Shown: one piece after another, positions 9,151 to 17,291 of the stretch | How positions within the stretch are numbered: position 1 is the stretch's first letter | Layout of the letters: each line of letters starts with the position of its first letter | Source of the DNA: Pontibacter flavimaris | GTDB lineage: Bacteria; Bacteroidota; Bacteroidia; Cytophagales; Hymenobacteraceae | Direction of reading: 5' to 3' | Assembly (NCBI RefSeq): GCF_001907195.1 | Contig: NZ_LVWA01000003.1 | Coordinates: forward strand, 124,001-188,000 | DNA: 64,000 nt | Program-made: the position numbers and the translations under genes | Notes under the pieces: model-generated | Database searches by the model: none | What the model was told of the DNA's origin: nothing | The model's input: the letters and a program-made list of their open reading frames with translations, nothing else

Positions 9151-10281
9151 ATGGTTGAGAAGCACATCAAGTCACTGCTGTATGATCACGACTGTGTCAT
9201 CATCCCGGAATTTGGCGGGTTGATAGCTCGGTATGTGCCTGCCTGTATCAATCCGGTAAAGCACACGCTCTCGCCGCCATCCAAGAAGATCGCCTTTAAC
9301 GAGAAACTGGTGCTCAACGATGGGCTGCTGATCAGCACCATCGCGCACTACAACCGCATCACAAAAGACGAGGCGCAGCAGCGCGTGGCGGAGTTTGTGC
9401 ATAAAGCAAAATCTGATCTGCAGCAGGAGAAGCGCTTCGAGCTGAGCGATATCGGCATCTTCCGGTATAATGCCGAGCGCCGCCTGGTGTTTGAGCATAC
9501 CGAGGCAGATAACATGCTGGAGGAAAGCTTTGGACTGCCCGAGCTCTCTGCCAGACCTGTGAAGGTGCAGGAGCCGGCCGTGCTACGAACACTTATAAGA
9601 GAGCGCCAGCAGGAGTTGGTAGAGGAGAAGCAGCCGCTGCGCCGCCGCATAAAGCGGGCTTACAACCTGGCCGCCGGATTGGCGCTGGCCGGCTTGTCGG
9701 TTTCCGCCTTCTACTTCCTCTCACTGCAGGACAATTATAACCTGAGCAGCCTCAGTCCGGTGGCTGCCTTCACCTCTACAGGATTTTCTAACCCGGCGGT
9801 GGCAGAGCCCAACCGCTACACAGCCGATTATGTGCCCTTTACCGAGGAGGAGCGCACCGGCTATTACGCGCAGCTGCTACCAACTGCCATAGAGGCCCAG
9901 GAAGGAAACGAGTTCGATCCTGCTGGAACAAGTATAGCTTCAGGTGTTGTGGTGGATGGTTTTGAATCAGAGGAAGTTGTGCAGGAAGCAACGGCTCCTG
10001 CTGAGGTGGTGGAGGAAGCAGCCCCTGCCCATATAATTTATACGAAAGACGGGCGTTCTTACCTTATATCGGGCGGCTATGCCCGCCTGGAGAACGCTGA
10101 GCATTATCGCGAGACATTATTGGAGGCAGGGCACGAAGAGGTGAATATTCTGCTGCCGCAGCCCGGCAGCAGGCTGTTCCGCGTAGCACTGGCTGATTTT
10201 GAAACGCCGGAGGAGGCGCAGGAGGCCCTGAACAATTACAAACAGAAATTCGGAGAAACACTTTGGGTACTTAATAATTAA
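9151..10281 (+). CDS. HU-CCDC81 and SPOR domain membrane protein
   Basis: About 376 residues from the ATG at 9151, preferred over a TTG six bases upstream. The N-terminal 130 residues (VEKHIKSLLYDHDCVIIPE, GGLIA, then KIAFNEKLVLNDGLL and FELSDIGIFRYNAERRLVFE) match the prokaryotic HU-CCDC81 domains found in Bacteroidota. A transmembrane helix follows near residues 170-190 (LAAGLALAGLSVSAFYFL). After an acidic linker a C-terminal SPOR-like domain is seen (YLISGGYARLENAEHYRETL, then RLFRVALADFETPEEAQEAL). SPOR domains bind denuded peptidoglycan glycan strands, so the protein probably links the cytoplasm to septal or growing cell wall. It lies two bases before exbB. Confidence 0.85.
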   Translation: MVEKHIKSLLYDHDCVIIPEFGGLIARYVPACINPVKHTLSPPSKKIAFNEKLVLNDGLLISTIAHYNRITKDEAQQRVAEFVHKAKSDLQQEKRFELSDIGIFRYNAERRLVFEHTEADNMLEESFGLPELSARPVKVQEPAVLRTLIRERQQELVEEKQPLRRRIKRAYNLAAGLALAGLSVSAFYFLSLQDNYNLSSLSPVAAFTSTGFSNPAVAEPNRYTADYVPFTEEERTGYYAQLLPTAIEAQEGNEFDPAGTSIASGVVVDGFESEEVVQEATAPAEVVEEAAPAHIIYTKDGRSYLISGGYARLENAEHYRETLLEAGHEEVNILLPQPGSRLFRVALADFETPEEAQEALNNYKQKFGETLWVLNN

Positions 10282-10282
10282 C

Positions 10283-10993
10283 ATGACATCACTCTTATTA
10301 CAAATCACGACTACGGCTACAGCCGACACGACCGCAGCACTGGCAGAGGGGACTGAAGCTGCAGCAGAAACATCTGTTTCGCTTTTAGATTTGGCCATGA
10401 ATGGCGGGTGGGCCATGATTCCGCTCGCCCTTTTATCGCTTGTGGGCATCTATATCTTTGTGGAGCGCTACCTGACGCTTAAGAAAGCAGCCAAGAACCC
10501 GGAGGGCTTCAACGACCGCATCAAAAGCATGGTACTGGCCGGAGATATCAACGGCGCAAAAATGATGTGTGCCCAAGCGAACACCCCTGTTTCCAGAATG
10601 ATCTCCAAGGGTATTACCCGTATTGGGCACCCGCTTAAGAACATCGAGACATCAATTGAGAACCAGGGTAAGATCGAGATCAGCAAGCTGGAGAAAAACC
10701 TTGCCGGCCTTGCCACTGTAGCCGGTGCCGCCCCGATGCTGGGCTTCCTGGGTACGGTAACAGGTATGATCGGCGCCTTTATTGCCATCGCACAGGCGGA
10801 GGGATCCGTTAGCCCCAAACTGCTGTCAAGCGGTATCTATGAGGCCATGGTAACGACGGCAACTGGCTTGATCATTGGTCTTCCGGCTTACGTGGGTTAC
10901 AATTACCTGGTGTCAAAAATCGACAGCATCGTGCACAGCATGGAGTACTCCTCAATCGAGTTCCTTGATCTTTTACAAGAACCACAGCTTTAA
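10283..10993 (+). CDS. exbB: ExbB/TolQ family proton channel protein
   Basis: A 236-residue inner-membrane protein of the MotA/TolQ/ExbB family, which with ExbD converts proton-motive force into movement of TonB. Three membrane helices are visible: WAMIPLALLSLVGIYIFVE near residue 45, LATVAGAAPMLGFLGTVTGM near residue 145, and MVTTATGLIIGLPAYVGYNYL near residue 190. The GFLGTVTGM segment and the following A-T-T-A-T-G-L-I-I-G-L-P helix are family signatures. The start lies two bases after the SPOR gene stop and the stop lies two bases before exbD, so these genes are surely co-transcribed. Confidence 0.93.
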   Translation: MTSLLLQITTTATADTTAALAEGTEAAAETSVSLLDLAMNGGWAMIPLALLSLVGIYIFVERYLTLKKAAKNPEGFNDRIKSMVLAGDINGAKMMCAQANTPVSRMISKGITRIGHPLKNIETSIENQGKIEISKLEKNLAGLATVAGAAPMLGFLGTVTGMIGAFIAIAQAEGSVSPKLLSSGIYEAMVTTATGLIIGLPAYVGYNYLVSKIDSIVHSMEYSSIEFLDLLQEPQL

Positions 10994-10995
10994 GA

Positions 10996-11397
10996 ATGAA
11001 TTTTCGCTCTAAAAACAGGATAAACGCAGAGTTCAGCATGTCGTCGATGACGGACATCATCTTCCTGTTGCTGATTTTCTTCATGCTGACGTCAAGCTTT
11101 GTTACGCCTTCAGGGCTGCCAGTCAGCTTGCCTTCCAGCCAGTCTTCTGACATTGTGATGCAAAAGATCAGTGTGACTATCACCGAGGACCTGGAGTATT
11201 ACCTGAACGAGAAGCCAATCGCCCTGGATGACATCGAGCCGCAACTGACCGCGCTGCTGCAGCAGGGGGGAACAGAGAAGGGGGCCGTGGTGTTACATGT
11301 GGACAAGAGCGTGCCGGTGGAGCACCTGGTAAAGGTGGCGGGCATAGCCAAGAACCTGAATGCAAGTGTGACGCTGGCCACTGTGCCATCTGAATAA
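10996..11397 (+). CDS. exbD: ExbD/TolR family protein
   Basis: A 133-residue protein with the ExbD layout: short cytoplasmic N-terminus (MNFRSKNRINAEFSMSS), one membrane helix (TDIIFLLLIFFMLTSSFV), and a periplasmic domain. The Asp in SSMTDIIFLLL at the start of the helix is the conserved proton-carrying residue of the family. The periplasmic end (KGAVVLHVDKSVPVEHLVKV) is typical. It sits between exbB and tonB; many Bacteroidota clusters carry two exbD copies, but only one is present here. Confidence 0.93.
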   Translation: MNFRSKNRINAEFSMSSMTDIIFLLLIFFMLTSSFVTPSGLPVSLPSSQSSDIVMQKISVTITEDLEYYLNEKPIALDDIEPQLTALLQQGGTEKGAVVLHVDKSVPVEHLVKVAGIAKNLNASVTLATVPSE

Positions 11398-11407
11398 GAA
11401 CGTAACT

Positions 11408-12334
11408 ATGTCGATCGCCCTTACAAAGGAAGAAGAGAAAAATAAACGTGTCGCCGCTGGTGTCAGCGTTGCGGTGCATTTGCTTATACTTCTTTTCCTG
11501 ATTTACATGCTGGCATGGCGTGCGCCAGACCCACCCGCGCCGGAAATGGGTATTGAGCTTAACTTCGGCATGGATAACGTAGGCAGCGGCGATGTGCAGA
11601 CAAAAGCCACCCCGAACGAGTCGAAGAACGTGGAGGACAGCAAGCCTGCGCCTACGCAGCCAGACCCTGAGCCCGAACCACAGCCTGAGCCAACCCCGCA
11701 GCCTACACCTCCGGCGCAACCCGTGGAAACACCTAAAGTAACCACTACCACCGCGCCAGAGCCCGTTTCGGTGAAAGAGGAGGTGAAGCCTGTTCCAAAA
11801 CCGCAGCCTAAGAAGGAAGAGGTGAAAAAGCCGGAGCCTAAACCCGAGCCGCCGAAAGAGGAAGTGGTGAAGAAGGAGCCGGAGAAACCCAAGTCACTTT
11901 ACCCGGGCCAGCCCACCAACAGCACCGGTACCGGTAAGAACGGCACGTCCGATGCTGCCACGGGCAACAACAACGGCGACGACACTGGTAAAGTAGGCGA
12001 TAAAGGAGACCCTGCGGGAGATGTGAACGCCAAAGCCCTTTACGGCAAGGCGGGCGGCGGAGCCGGAGGCTCACTCAACATGCCGGGCTGGCGTTACGAT
12101 ATTGAGCCGAGGCGCGACCCTTACACGAATGAAACCGGAATTATCCGTTTCAGGATCAAGATCGATTCTGACGGAAACCTTGTAAACGTGGAGCGTATCG
12201 AAAGTACGGTTTCGCCGCAGGTAGAGAAGTGGTACCGTGACCAGTTGTATAAGACAACGTTTAGCCGCACGGGCTCGGGCGCCACTACCGTTAGTTTCAC
12301 CGGTGAGGTGACGTTCAGAATCACGTCCCGCTAA
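11408..12334 (+). CDS. tonB: Energy transducer TonB
   Basis: A 308-residue protein with a cytoplasmic start, one membrane helix (VSVAVHLLILLFLIYMLAW, residues about 18-36) holding the conserved His that couples to ExbB/ExbD, then a long Pro/Glu/Lys-rich periplasmic rod (EPEPQPEPTPQPTPPAQP, KPEPKPEPPKEEVVKKEPEK). A Gly/Asn-rich stretch follows (TGTGKNGTSDAATGNNNGDD). The C-terminal domain includes GIIRFRIKIDSDGNLVNVER and VSFTGEVTFRI, the usual TonB C-terminal fold. It should pass energy to outer-membrane receptors such as the one at 19685. It starts ten bases after exbD. Confidence 0.9.
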   Translation: MSIALTKEEEKNKRVAAGVSVAVHLLILLFLIYMLAWRAPDPPAPEMGIELNFGMDNVGSGDVQTKATPNESKNVEDSKPAPTQPDPEPEPQPEPTPQPTPPAQPVETPKVTTTTAPEPVSVKEEVKPVPKPQPKKEEVKKPEPKPEPPKEEVVKKEPEKPKSLYPGQPTNSTGTGKNGTSDAATGNNNGDDTGKVGDKGDPAGDVNAKALYGKAGGGAGGSLNMPGWRYDIEPRRDPYTNETGIIRFRIKIDSDGNLVNVERIESTVSPQVEKWYRDQLYKTTFSRTGSGATTVSFTGEVTFRITSR

Positions 12335-12350
12335 CTCTTACTTTCTATAG

Positions 12351-13646
12351 ATGACCTATCAGGAGTGTCTTGATTACCTATACCAGCAATTGCCGATGTA
12401 CCAACGCATCGGCAATGCTGCTTTTAAGAAGAGCCTGGATAATATCATAGCCCTCTGCGAAGCCATGGGGCAGCCACAGCACCAGTTTAAGAGCATACAC
12501 GTGGCGGGCACCAACGGAAAGGGCAGCAGCTCGCATATGCTGGCAGCGGTGCTGCAGGAGGCGGGCTACAAAACCGGACTCTATACTTCTCCTCATCTTA
12601 AATCTTTCACAGAGCGCGTACGCGTAAACGGTCAGGAGCTGCCGCAGGAATACCTTATCGGTTTTGTAGAGCAGCACAGGCAGCTGTTCGAAAGTATAAA
12701 GCCATCCTTCTTTGAGATGACGGTGGCGCTGGCATTTTCATACTTTGCCGAGGAGCAGGTGGACGTGGCGGTGATAGAGGTGGGACTGGGTGGCCGCCTG
12801 GACTCTACCAACATCATCACGCCGGAAGTGTCGCTCATCACCAATATCAGCCTTGACCACCAAAGTATGCTGGGCGATACGATTCCTGCCATTGCAGGGG
12901 AGAAAGCCGGCATCATCAAAGCAAAGGTGCCCGCCGTGATCAGTATGCGACAACCCGAGGCGGCGGAGGTGTTTGTAGCAAAAGCGGCTGAGGTGGGCGC
13001 GCCTTTATACTTTGCGCAGGACTATTATACATTGGAGTTAACCGAAAGCAGCCTTGAGCGGCAGGTGTTCCAGGTTTTCCGGGATGGCCGTTTATACTTG
13101 CGGGACCTGGAACTGGACCTGGCGGGCACCTACCAGAAGTATAACCTGCCGGGCGTGCTACAAACCTTGGCGGTGCTGCAGGATCTGAAAGGCTTTATTA
13201 TACCTGAAGCGGCTGTGCGGAGGGGACTTGCTAACGCCAAAAGTATAACCGGCCTGAAGGGACGCTGGCAGGTGCTGCAGCAGAAGCCACTCACCATCTG
13301 TGATACCGGCCACAACGAGGACGGCATCCGGCAGATACTGCAGGGGCTGGAGCAGTTGATGCCAAAGCAGGTGCACATGGTCTTTGGGGCCGTGAATGAT
13401 AAGGATGTAACGAAGATACTGCAGCTGCTGCCCCCGAAGTATAAGTATTACTTCTGCCAGGCCCACATCCCCAGGGCGCTGCCGGTTAAGGAACTGCTGC
13501 AACAGGCTGAGGCGGTGGGGCTACGGGGAGCGGCTTATACTACCGTGTCGGAAGCCATTGCGGCGGCCAGGGCAAATGCGGCCCCGGATGAGGTTATTTT
13601 TATCGGAGGTAGTACCTTTGTGGTCGCAGAGATTGAAGAACTATAG
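12351..13646 (+). CDS. folC: Folylpolyglutamate synthase / dihydrofolate synthase
   Basis: A 431-residue Mur-ligase-family enzyme that adds L-glutamate to dihydropteroate or folates using ATP. Visible motifs are the P-loop HVAGTNGKGSSSHML (residues about 49-63), the folate-loop region TSPHLKSFTERVRVNG, EVGLGGRLDSTNI, and the C-terminal DTGHNEDGIRQIL domain start. Length fits the family. It starts 16 bases after tonB and ends two bases before trmB, so it is in the same gene run. Several AAGTATAA or TTATACTT motif copies occur in it in different reading frames (Ser-Ile-Lys at about 12691, Leu-Tyr-Phe at about 13003). Confidence 0.95.
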   Translation: MTYQECLDYLYQQLPMYQRIGNAAFKKSLDNIIALCEAMGQPQHQFKSIHVAGTNGKGSSSHMLAAVLQEAGYKTGLYTSPHLKSFTERVRVNGQELPQEYLIGFVEQHRQLFESIKPSFFEMTVALAFSYFAEEQVDVAVIEVGLGGRLDSTNIITPEVSLITNISLDHQSMLGDTIPAIAGEKAGIIKAKVPAVISMRQPEAAEVFVAKAAEVGAPLYFAQDYYTLELTESSLERQVFQVFRDGRLYLRDLELDLAGTYQKYNLPGVLQTLAVLQDLKGFIIPEAAVRRGLANAKSITGLKGRWQVLQQKPLTICDTGHNEDGIRQILQGLEQLMPKQVHMVFGAVNDKDVTKILQLLPPKYKYYFCQAHIPRALPVKELLQQAEAVGLRGAAYTTVSEAIAAARANAAPDEVIFIGGSTFVVAEIEEL

Positions 13647-13648
13647 GA

Positions 13649-14305
13649 ATGGGAAGATCTAAACTAGCAAAATTTGCCGCCATCGCGGAGCGTGAGAATG
13701 TAATTGAACCAGGGAATGAGCTGTACGGCCAATTAGTTGATAAATGGCGGGAGCTGCATTTCGAGAATGATAACCCGATCGTTTTGGAGGTAGGCTGCGG
13801 CCGTGGGGAGTACACGGTGGGAATGGCGCGCCTGTTCCCGGAGAAGAACTTCATCGGCTCTGACATAAAGGGAGCCCGCCTGTGGAAGGGAAGCACCCTG
13901 GCAGAGGAGGAGGAACTGGAGAACGTCACCTTCCTGAGAACCTTCATTGAGAACATCACCGAGAACTTTGCCGAGAACGAGGTGGATGAGATCTGGATCA
14001 CGTTCCCGGACCCGCGCCCCCGCGACCGCGACATCAAGCGGCGCCTCACATCGCCGCGCTTCCTGGACCTATATGAGCACATCGTGAAGCCCGGTGGCAT
14101 CATCCATTTGAAAACTGATAACGGACCACTATACGACTATACTTTAGAAGTGCTGCAGGAGCGCCAGGTAAAGAGCCTTATCCATACTTCGGATCTCTAC
14201 AATTCTGACCTGCAGGAGCACACCATGGGCATCCACACGACCTATGAAAAGCGCTACCTGGCCGAGGGAGTCAAAATAAAGTACCTGCAGTACAAGGTGA
14301 GTTAG
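13649..14305 (+). CDS. trmB: tRNA (guanine-N7-)-methyltransferase
   Basis: A 218-residue SAM-dependent methyltransferase that makes m7G46 in the variable loop of tRNAs. The SAM-binding motif I is VLEVGCGRGEYTVGMARLFP (residues about 46-65), followed by FIGSDIKGARLW and the family segment ITFPDPRPRDRDIKRRLTSP, where most relatives have FPDPWPKKRHHKRR. A late GGIIHLKTDNGPLYDYTLE completes the fold. It is the last gene of the run starting at 4318, directly followed by the repeat-rich intergenic element and a strong terminator. Confidence 0.93.
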   Translation: MGRSKLAKFAAIAERENVIEPGNELYGQLVDKWRELHFENDNPIVLEVGCGRGEYTVGMARLFPEKNFIGSDIKGARLWKGSTLAEEEELENVTFLRTFIENITENFAENEVDEIWITFPDPRPRDRDIKRRLTSPRFLDLYEHIVKPGGIIHLKTDNGPLYDYTLEVLQERQVKSLIHTSDLYNSDLQEHTMGIHTTYEKRYLAEGVKIKYLQYKVS

Positions 14306-14551
14306 AGAGTTGTGGAGTTAGAGAGTTTAGGAGTTGGGGAGTTAGGGAGTTAGAGAGTTAAAGGGTTTTGGATAGTATGGGGCGGACTAAGTATAAAGTA
14401 TAGCCCTAAACTTTTTTTTGCATAAAAGAATCGGCCTAACGAAGTATAAATTCGTTAGGCCGATTCGTTTATGTGCTTTTTTCCAGGAGAGAAAAGTATA
14501 GTGAAACATTTAACTACTAAACTCTCTAACTCCCCAACTCTTTAACTCCCT
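14301..14551. repeat. Imperfect inverted repeat of GAGTTAG units flanking the terminator
   Basis: The left side (14301-14352) is built of repeated units such as gagttagagagtt, gagttgggg and gagttaggg. The right side (about 14513-14551) is the reverse complement type (aactctctaactccccaact). The two sides share a run of about 20 bases in inverted orientation. Between them lie the perfect terminator hairpin and four AAGTATA motif copies (14389, 14397, 14442, 14484). It reads like a small intergenic repeat element rather than a gene. Similar units recur at 48580-48617. Confidence 0.55.
14428..14466. terminator. Strong bidirectional terminator with motif in the loop
   Basis: A perfect 16-base-pair stem (arms 14428-14443 and 14451-14466) with the seven-base loop GTATAAA. 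The loop and the end of the first arm form one copy of the AAGTATAAA motif. T-rich tracts follow on both strands (cgtttatgtgcttttttcc on plus; ttttatgcaaaaaaaag on minus). It separates trmB from the converging gene at 14550. Confidence 0.85.
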
Positions 14552-15173
14552 AGCTTTCCTCGATTTCCTCGAAAATGTCGGCCAACTCGTCGAAGTCCTT
14601 AAGGCCGGGCTTAATTTCGTGGCCCCCGGTCAGTCCGATTCCCATGGGTTTGATCGTTTTCAGCACCTCGTTGATATTTCCTTTGTCGACTCCGAAGCCG
14701 ATGTATACATTAAATTTCTCCGAAAGGTCAGCCAGGAAACGGGAGTTGGTCTCGTCGATCGTCTCGAAGTCGTCGGAAAAGATAATAAAGGAGTGCACGA
14801 AAGGAGAGTAGAGCTCCATCATCTCCAACAGCTCACTCTGGACGGTGTCTTTGTTAATGAATACTTTCTGGATGACGGGGCGGCTGATCTCCTCGATCTC
14901 ATCGATCAGGTAGGGCACGTCGAGCTGAATGAGGTCCAGGTTGAACTCGTCTGCCATTTCATTGATCAGGTCTGGCCTTGCGCGCAGAAACTCGCCCGCA
15001 GTTTGCACGCCGGACACCCATCCCATGATTTCCTTTAGCGTTTGGGCTTGCACACGCCCCGGGTCGTCCAGTTTCAGGTTAAAGCCGATCACATCCACTC
15101 CCATGCCAGCGCAGTAGCGGGCATCGCTCAGGTTGTTTATTCCGTTTACTATCACTGAGGTACGTAAGCCCAT
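14550..15173 (-). CDS. TrpF-like TIM-barrel protein without the catalytic cysteine
   Basis: A 207-residue protein that aligns by eye with phosphoribosylanthranilate isomerase: it starts LRTSVIVNGINNLSDARYC where TrpF has xKVCGMRDPENIR, and ends GIGLTGGHEIKPGLKDFDEL where TrpF has a DVNSGFEQEPGLK-like end. The catalytic Cys of TrpF is replaced by Asn (VNG for VCG), and the catalytic Asp region (FIIFSDDFETID) is changed. A true trpF is present at 39852, so this is a diverged paralogue with an unknown role, perhaps binding a sugar phosphate. It stands alone, converging with trmB. Confidence 0.7.
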   Translation of the reverse strand: MGLRTSVIVNGINNLSDARYCAGMGVDVIGFNLKLDDPGRVQAQTLKEIMGWVSGVQTAGEFLRARPDLINEMADEFNLDLIQLDVPYLIDEIEEISRPVIQKVFINKDTVQSELLEMMELYSPFVHSFIIFSDDFETIDETNSRFLADLSEKFNVYIGFGVDKGNINEVLKTIKPMGIGLTGGHEIKPGLKDFDELADIFEEIEES

Positions 15174-15350
15174 AGTAAGTTATGCTTTATGATTTTTACT
15201 CGTTTTAAACATATTTTTCTGTTGTTCAAAGTAAACGCGATTTTTCATCACCGCCAACCTTTTTCGTTTTTTTCGGGCGCTATTTATACTTTGGTACCGC
15301 AGCCCCGGCAGAAATTAGAACCTGAATCTTTATAACTGTGTTGTTGTTGC

Positions 15351-15358
15351 TATATTTG
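15351..15358 (+). promoter_or_regulatory. Probable -7 element of mnmA
   Basis: TATATTTG matches TAnnTTTG exactly, 45 bases before the mnmA start. A matching TTTG at -33 is not evident. The 230-base gap 15174-15403 also carries a TTTATACTTTG motif copy near 15286; nothing else is seen. Confidence 0.45.
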
Positions 15359-15403
15359 TATCAAATAGTTAATTTTTTAAATCGATATACATTTTTTATA
15401 TAG

Positions 15404-16531
15404 ATGAGTACAAAAGCAAGGGTACTGGTGGCAATGAGCGGCGGCATCGATAGTTCGGTGGCGGCCGTGATGCTGCACGAGCAAGGCTACGAGGTAGTGG
15501 GGATGACCATGAAAACCTGGGATTACGCCTCCAGCGGCGCCAGCAAGAAGGAGACAGGCTGCTGCTCGCTCGATTCCATCAACGATGCCCGTAGCATCGC
15601 CGTTCAACTGGGTTTCCCACATTATATCATAGACATCAGAGAAGAGTTTGGTGACTTTGTGATCAACCATTTCACGGATGAGTACCTGGCGGGTCGTACG
15701 CCAAACCCATGCGTACTTTGCAATACGCACATTAAATGGGATGCCCTGCTGCGCCGCGCCGACCAGCTGGGCTGCGAGTTTATTGCTACGGGTCACTATG
15801 CCAACCTGCGCCAGGAAAACGGCCGTTACGTGATATCAAAAGGGTTGGACGAGAGCAAGGACCAGTCGTATGCGCTTTGGGGAATCTCGCAGGAGAGTCT
15901 GAGCCGCACCATGTTCCCGCTGGGCAACCTGCACAAGACTGAGATACGCGAGATGGCGCGGGAACGTGGCTTTACCGAGCTGGTGAACAAGCCGGAGTCT
16001 TACGAGATCTGCTTTATCCCGGATAATGATTACCGTGGTTTTCTGAAGCGCCGTGTAGAGGGGCTGGAGGAGCGTGTCGCCGGCGGCGAGTTTGTGCTGG
16101 AGGACGGCACCGTGGTTGGAAAGCATGAGGGGTACCCATTCTATACTATTGGACAGCGCAAAGGCCTGGGCATTGCCTTGGGATTCCCGGCTTATGTCAC
16201 GCGCATTGAGAAGGATAGCAACCGCGTAATATTGGGCAACTACGACGATCTGGCCAAAAACGCCATGACGGTGGGCAAGCTGAACATGTCCAAGTATGAG
16301 CACCTGATCGGGCAGCCGATCCCGACGGTTACCAAAGTGCGCTACAACGATCCGGGCACGGAGGCCATTGTTGAGCAGGTGGGGGATAAAATGAAGGTGC
16401 ATTTCCTGAGTGGCGTGCATGCCATTGCCCCGGGCCAGGCGGCTGTTTTCTACGAAGGAAACGACGTGGTGGGCGGCGGCTGGATCGAGTCGAACTATAA
16501 CTCTGAGTTTAACCTGAACGTGTTGCAATAA
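15404..16531 (+). CDS. mnmA: tRNA-specific 2-thiouridylase MnmA
   Basis: A 375-residue enzyme that thiolates U34 of the tRNAs for Lys, Glu and Gln, using ATP to adenylate the base. The ATP-binding P-loop VLVAMSGGIDSSVAA is at residues 7-21. The catalytic cysteines are visible in RTPNPCVLCN and in ESYEICFIPDNDYRGF. ATGHYANL, YTIGQRKGLGIALGFPAYV and the C-terminal barrel complete the family pattern. An internal GCCSLDSINDA segment is typical of many Bacteroidota copies. The stop codon overlaps the start of the next gene (TAATG). Confidence 0.95.
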   Translation: MSTKARVLVAMSGGIDSSVAAVMLHEQGYEVVGMTMKTWDYASSGASKKETGCCSLDSINDARSIAVQLGFPHYIIDIREEFGDFVINHFTDEYLAGRTPNPCVLCNTHIKWDALLRRADQLGCEFIATGHYANLRQENGRYVISKGLDESKDQSYALWGISQESLSRTMFPLGNLHKTEIREMARERGFTELVNKPESYEICFIPDNDYRGFLKRRVEGLEERVAGGEFVLEDGTVVGKHEGYPFYTIGQRKGLGIALGFPAYVTRIEKDSNRVILGNYDDLAKNAMTVGKLNMSKYEHLIGQPIPTVTKVRYNDPGTEAIVEQVGDKMKVHFLSGVHAIAPGQAAVFYEGNDVVGGGWIESNYNSEFNLNVLQ

Positions 16532-17289
16532 TGAGAAGAGCCCTGTTGCTTTTGGTGGTTCTGGCTGGCCTTGTTGCCGCCTGTGAGGACAAGTACAAGG
16601 ACCCGGACCCAAAAGTGATGGGCTACGACTACTACCCGCTGGAAGTGGGCGACTGGCGCATTTATGATATAATGGACATCCGTTATATGAGCGATGTAGG
16701 CGATACCACCCGTTTCCAGCTGAGAGAGCGTGTGGATACAACTTTCTACGACCAAACCAACACGCTCAATTATAAGATCATCCGTTCGGTGCGCGCCAAC
16801 GAGAATACCCCGTGGGTGGATGACTCGGTGATGACTGTTATCAAGTCTACCACTAGCCTGATGCTCACACAGCATAACATTAAGCATGTCAAACTTGTAT
16901 TTCCTATTAATAATGGAAAGAATTGGTTAGGAGATGCTTTTAACCAAAATAATATTGGACGCAGCTTTGATCCGGATTCAATGAAGCGCTCTGAATATTA
17001 TAATAGTAAAGACACTTATAGCTATACTAATGTTGGTGACCCTCTAACACTTAATGGTAAGAAGTATGAAAATACGTTAACTGTTATACAAGGCTTACCT
17101 ATTGAAACTTGGATTGGTTTGGATGATCGTAAGGAGATATATGCTAAGAATGTGGGTATGGTTTATAAACAGCATATTCGAATCGTGTATTGCAATGAAT
17201 CAAAGTCTGAAAGTTGTCCATATGGCGACCGTTACAAGTTATATGGCCACGAACGTCACGAAAAACTGATCTCCCACGGAAAAGAATAA
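16531..17289 (+). CDS. Lipoprotein of unknown function with mosaic composition
   Basis: A 252-residue lipoprotein: MRRALLLLVVLAGLVAAC, with the lipobox Cys at residue 18. The mature protein starts EDKYKDPDPKVMGYDYYPLEVGDWRIYDI, a pattern common in surface lipoproteins of Bacteroidota, but I cannot name a family. Translation is coupled to mnmA by a TAATG overlap. The first 340 bases are GC-rich like the neighbours. From about 16880 to 17215 the codons become strongly AT-rich (for example the segment encoding INNGKNWLGDAFNQNNIG) and then return to normal, which suggests replacement of the second half by recombination. Confidence 0.8.
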   Translation: MRRALLLLVVLAGLVAACEDKYKDPDPKVMGYDYYPLEVGDWRIYDIMDIRYMSDVGDTTRFQLRERVDTTFYDQTNTLNYKIIRSVRANENTPWVDDSVMTVIKSTTSLMLTQHNIKHVKLVFPINNGKNWLGDAFNQNNIGRSFDPDSMKRSEYYNSKDTYSYTNVGDPLTLNGKKYENTLTVIQGLPIETWIGLDDRKEIYAKNVGMVYKQHIRIVYCNESKSESCPYGDRYKLYGHERHEKLISHGKE

Positions 17290-17291
17290 CT

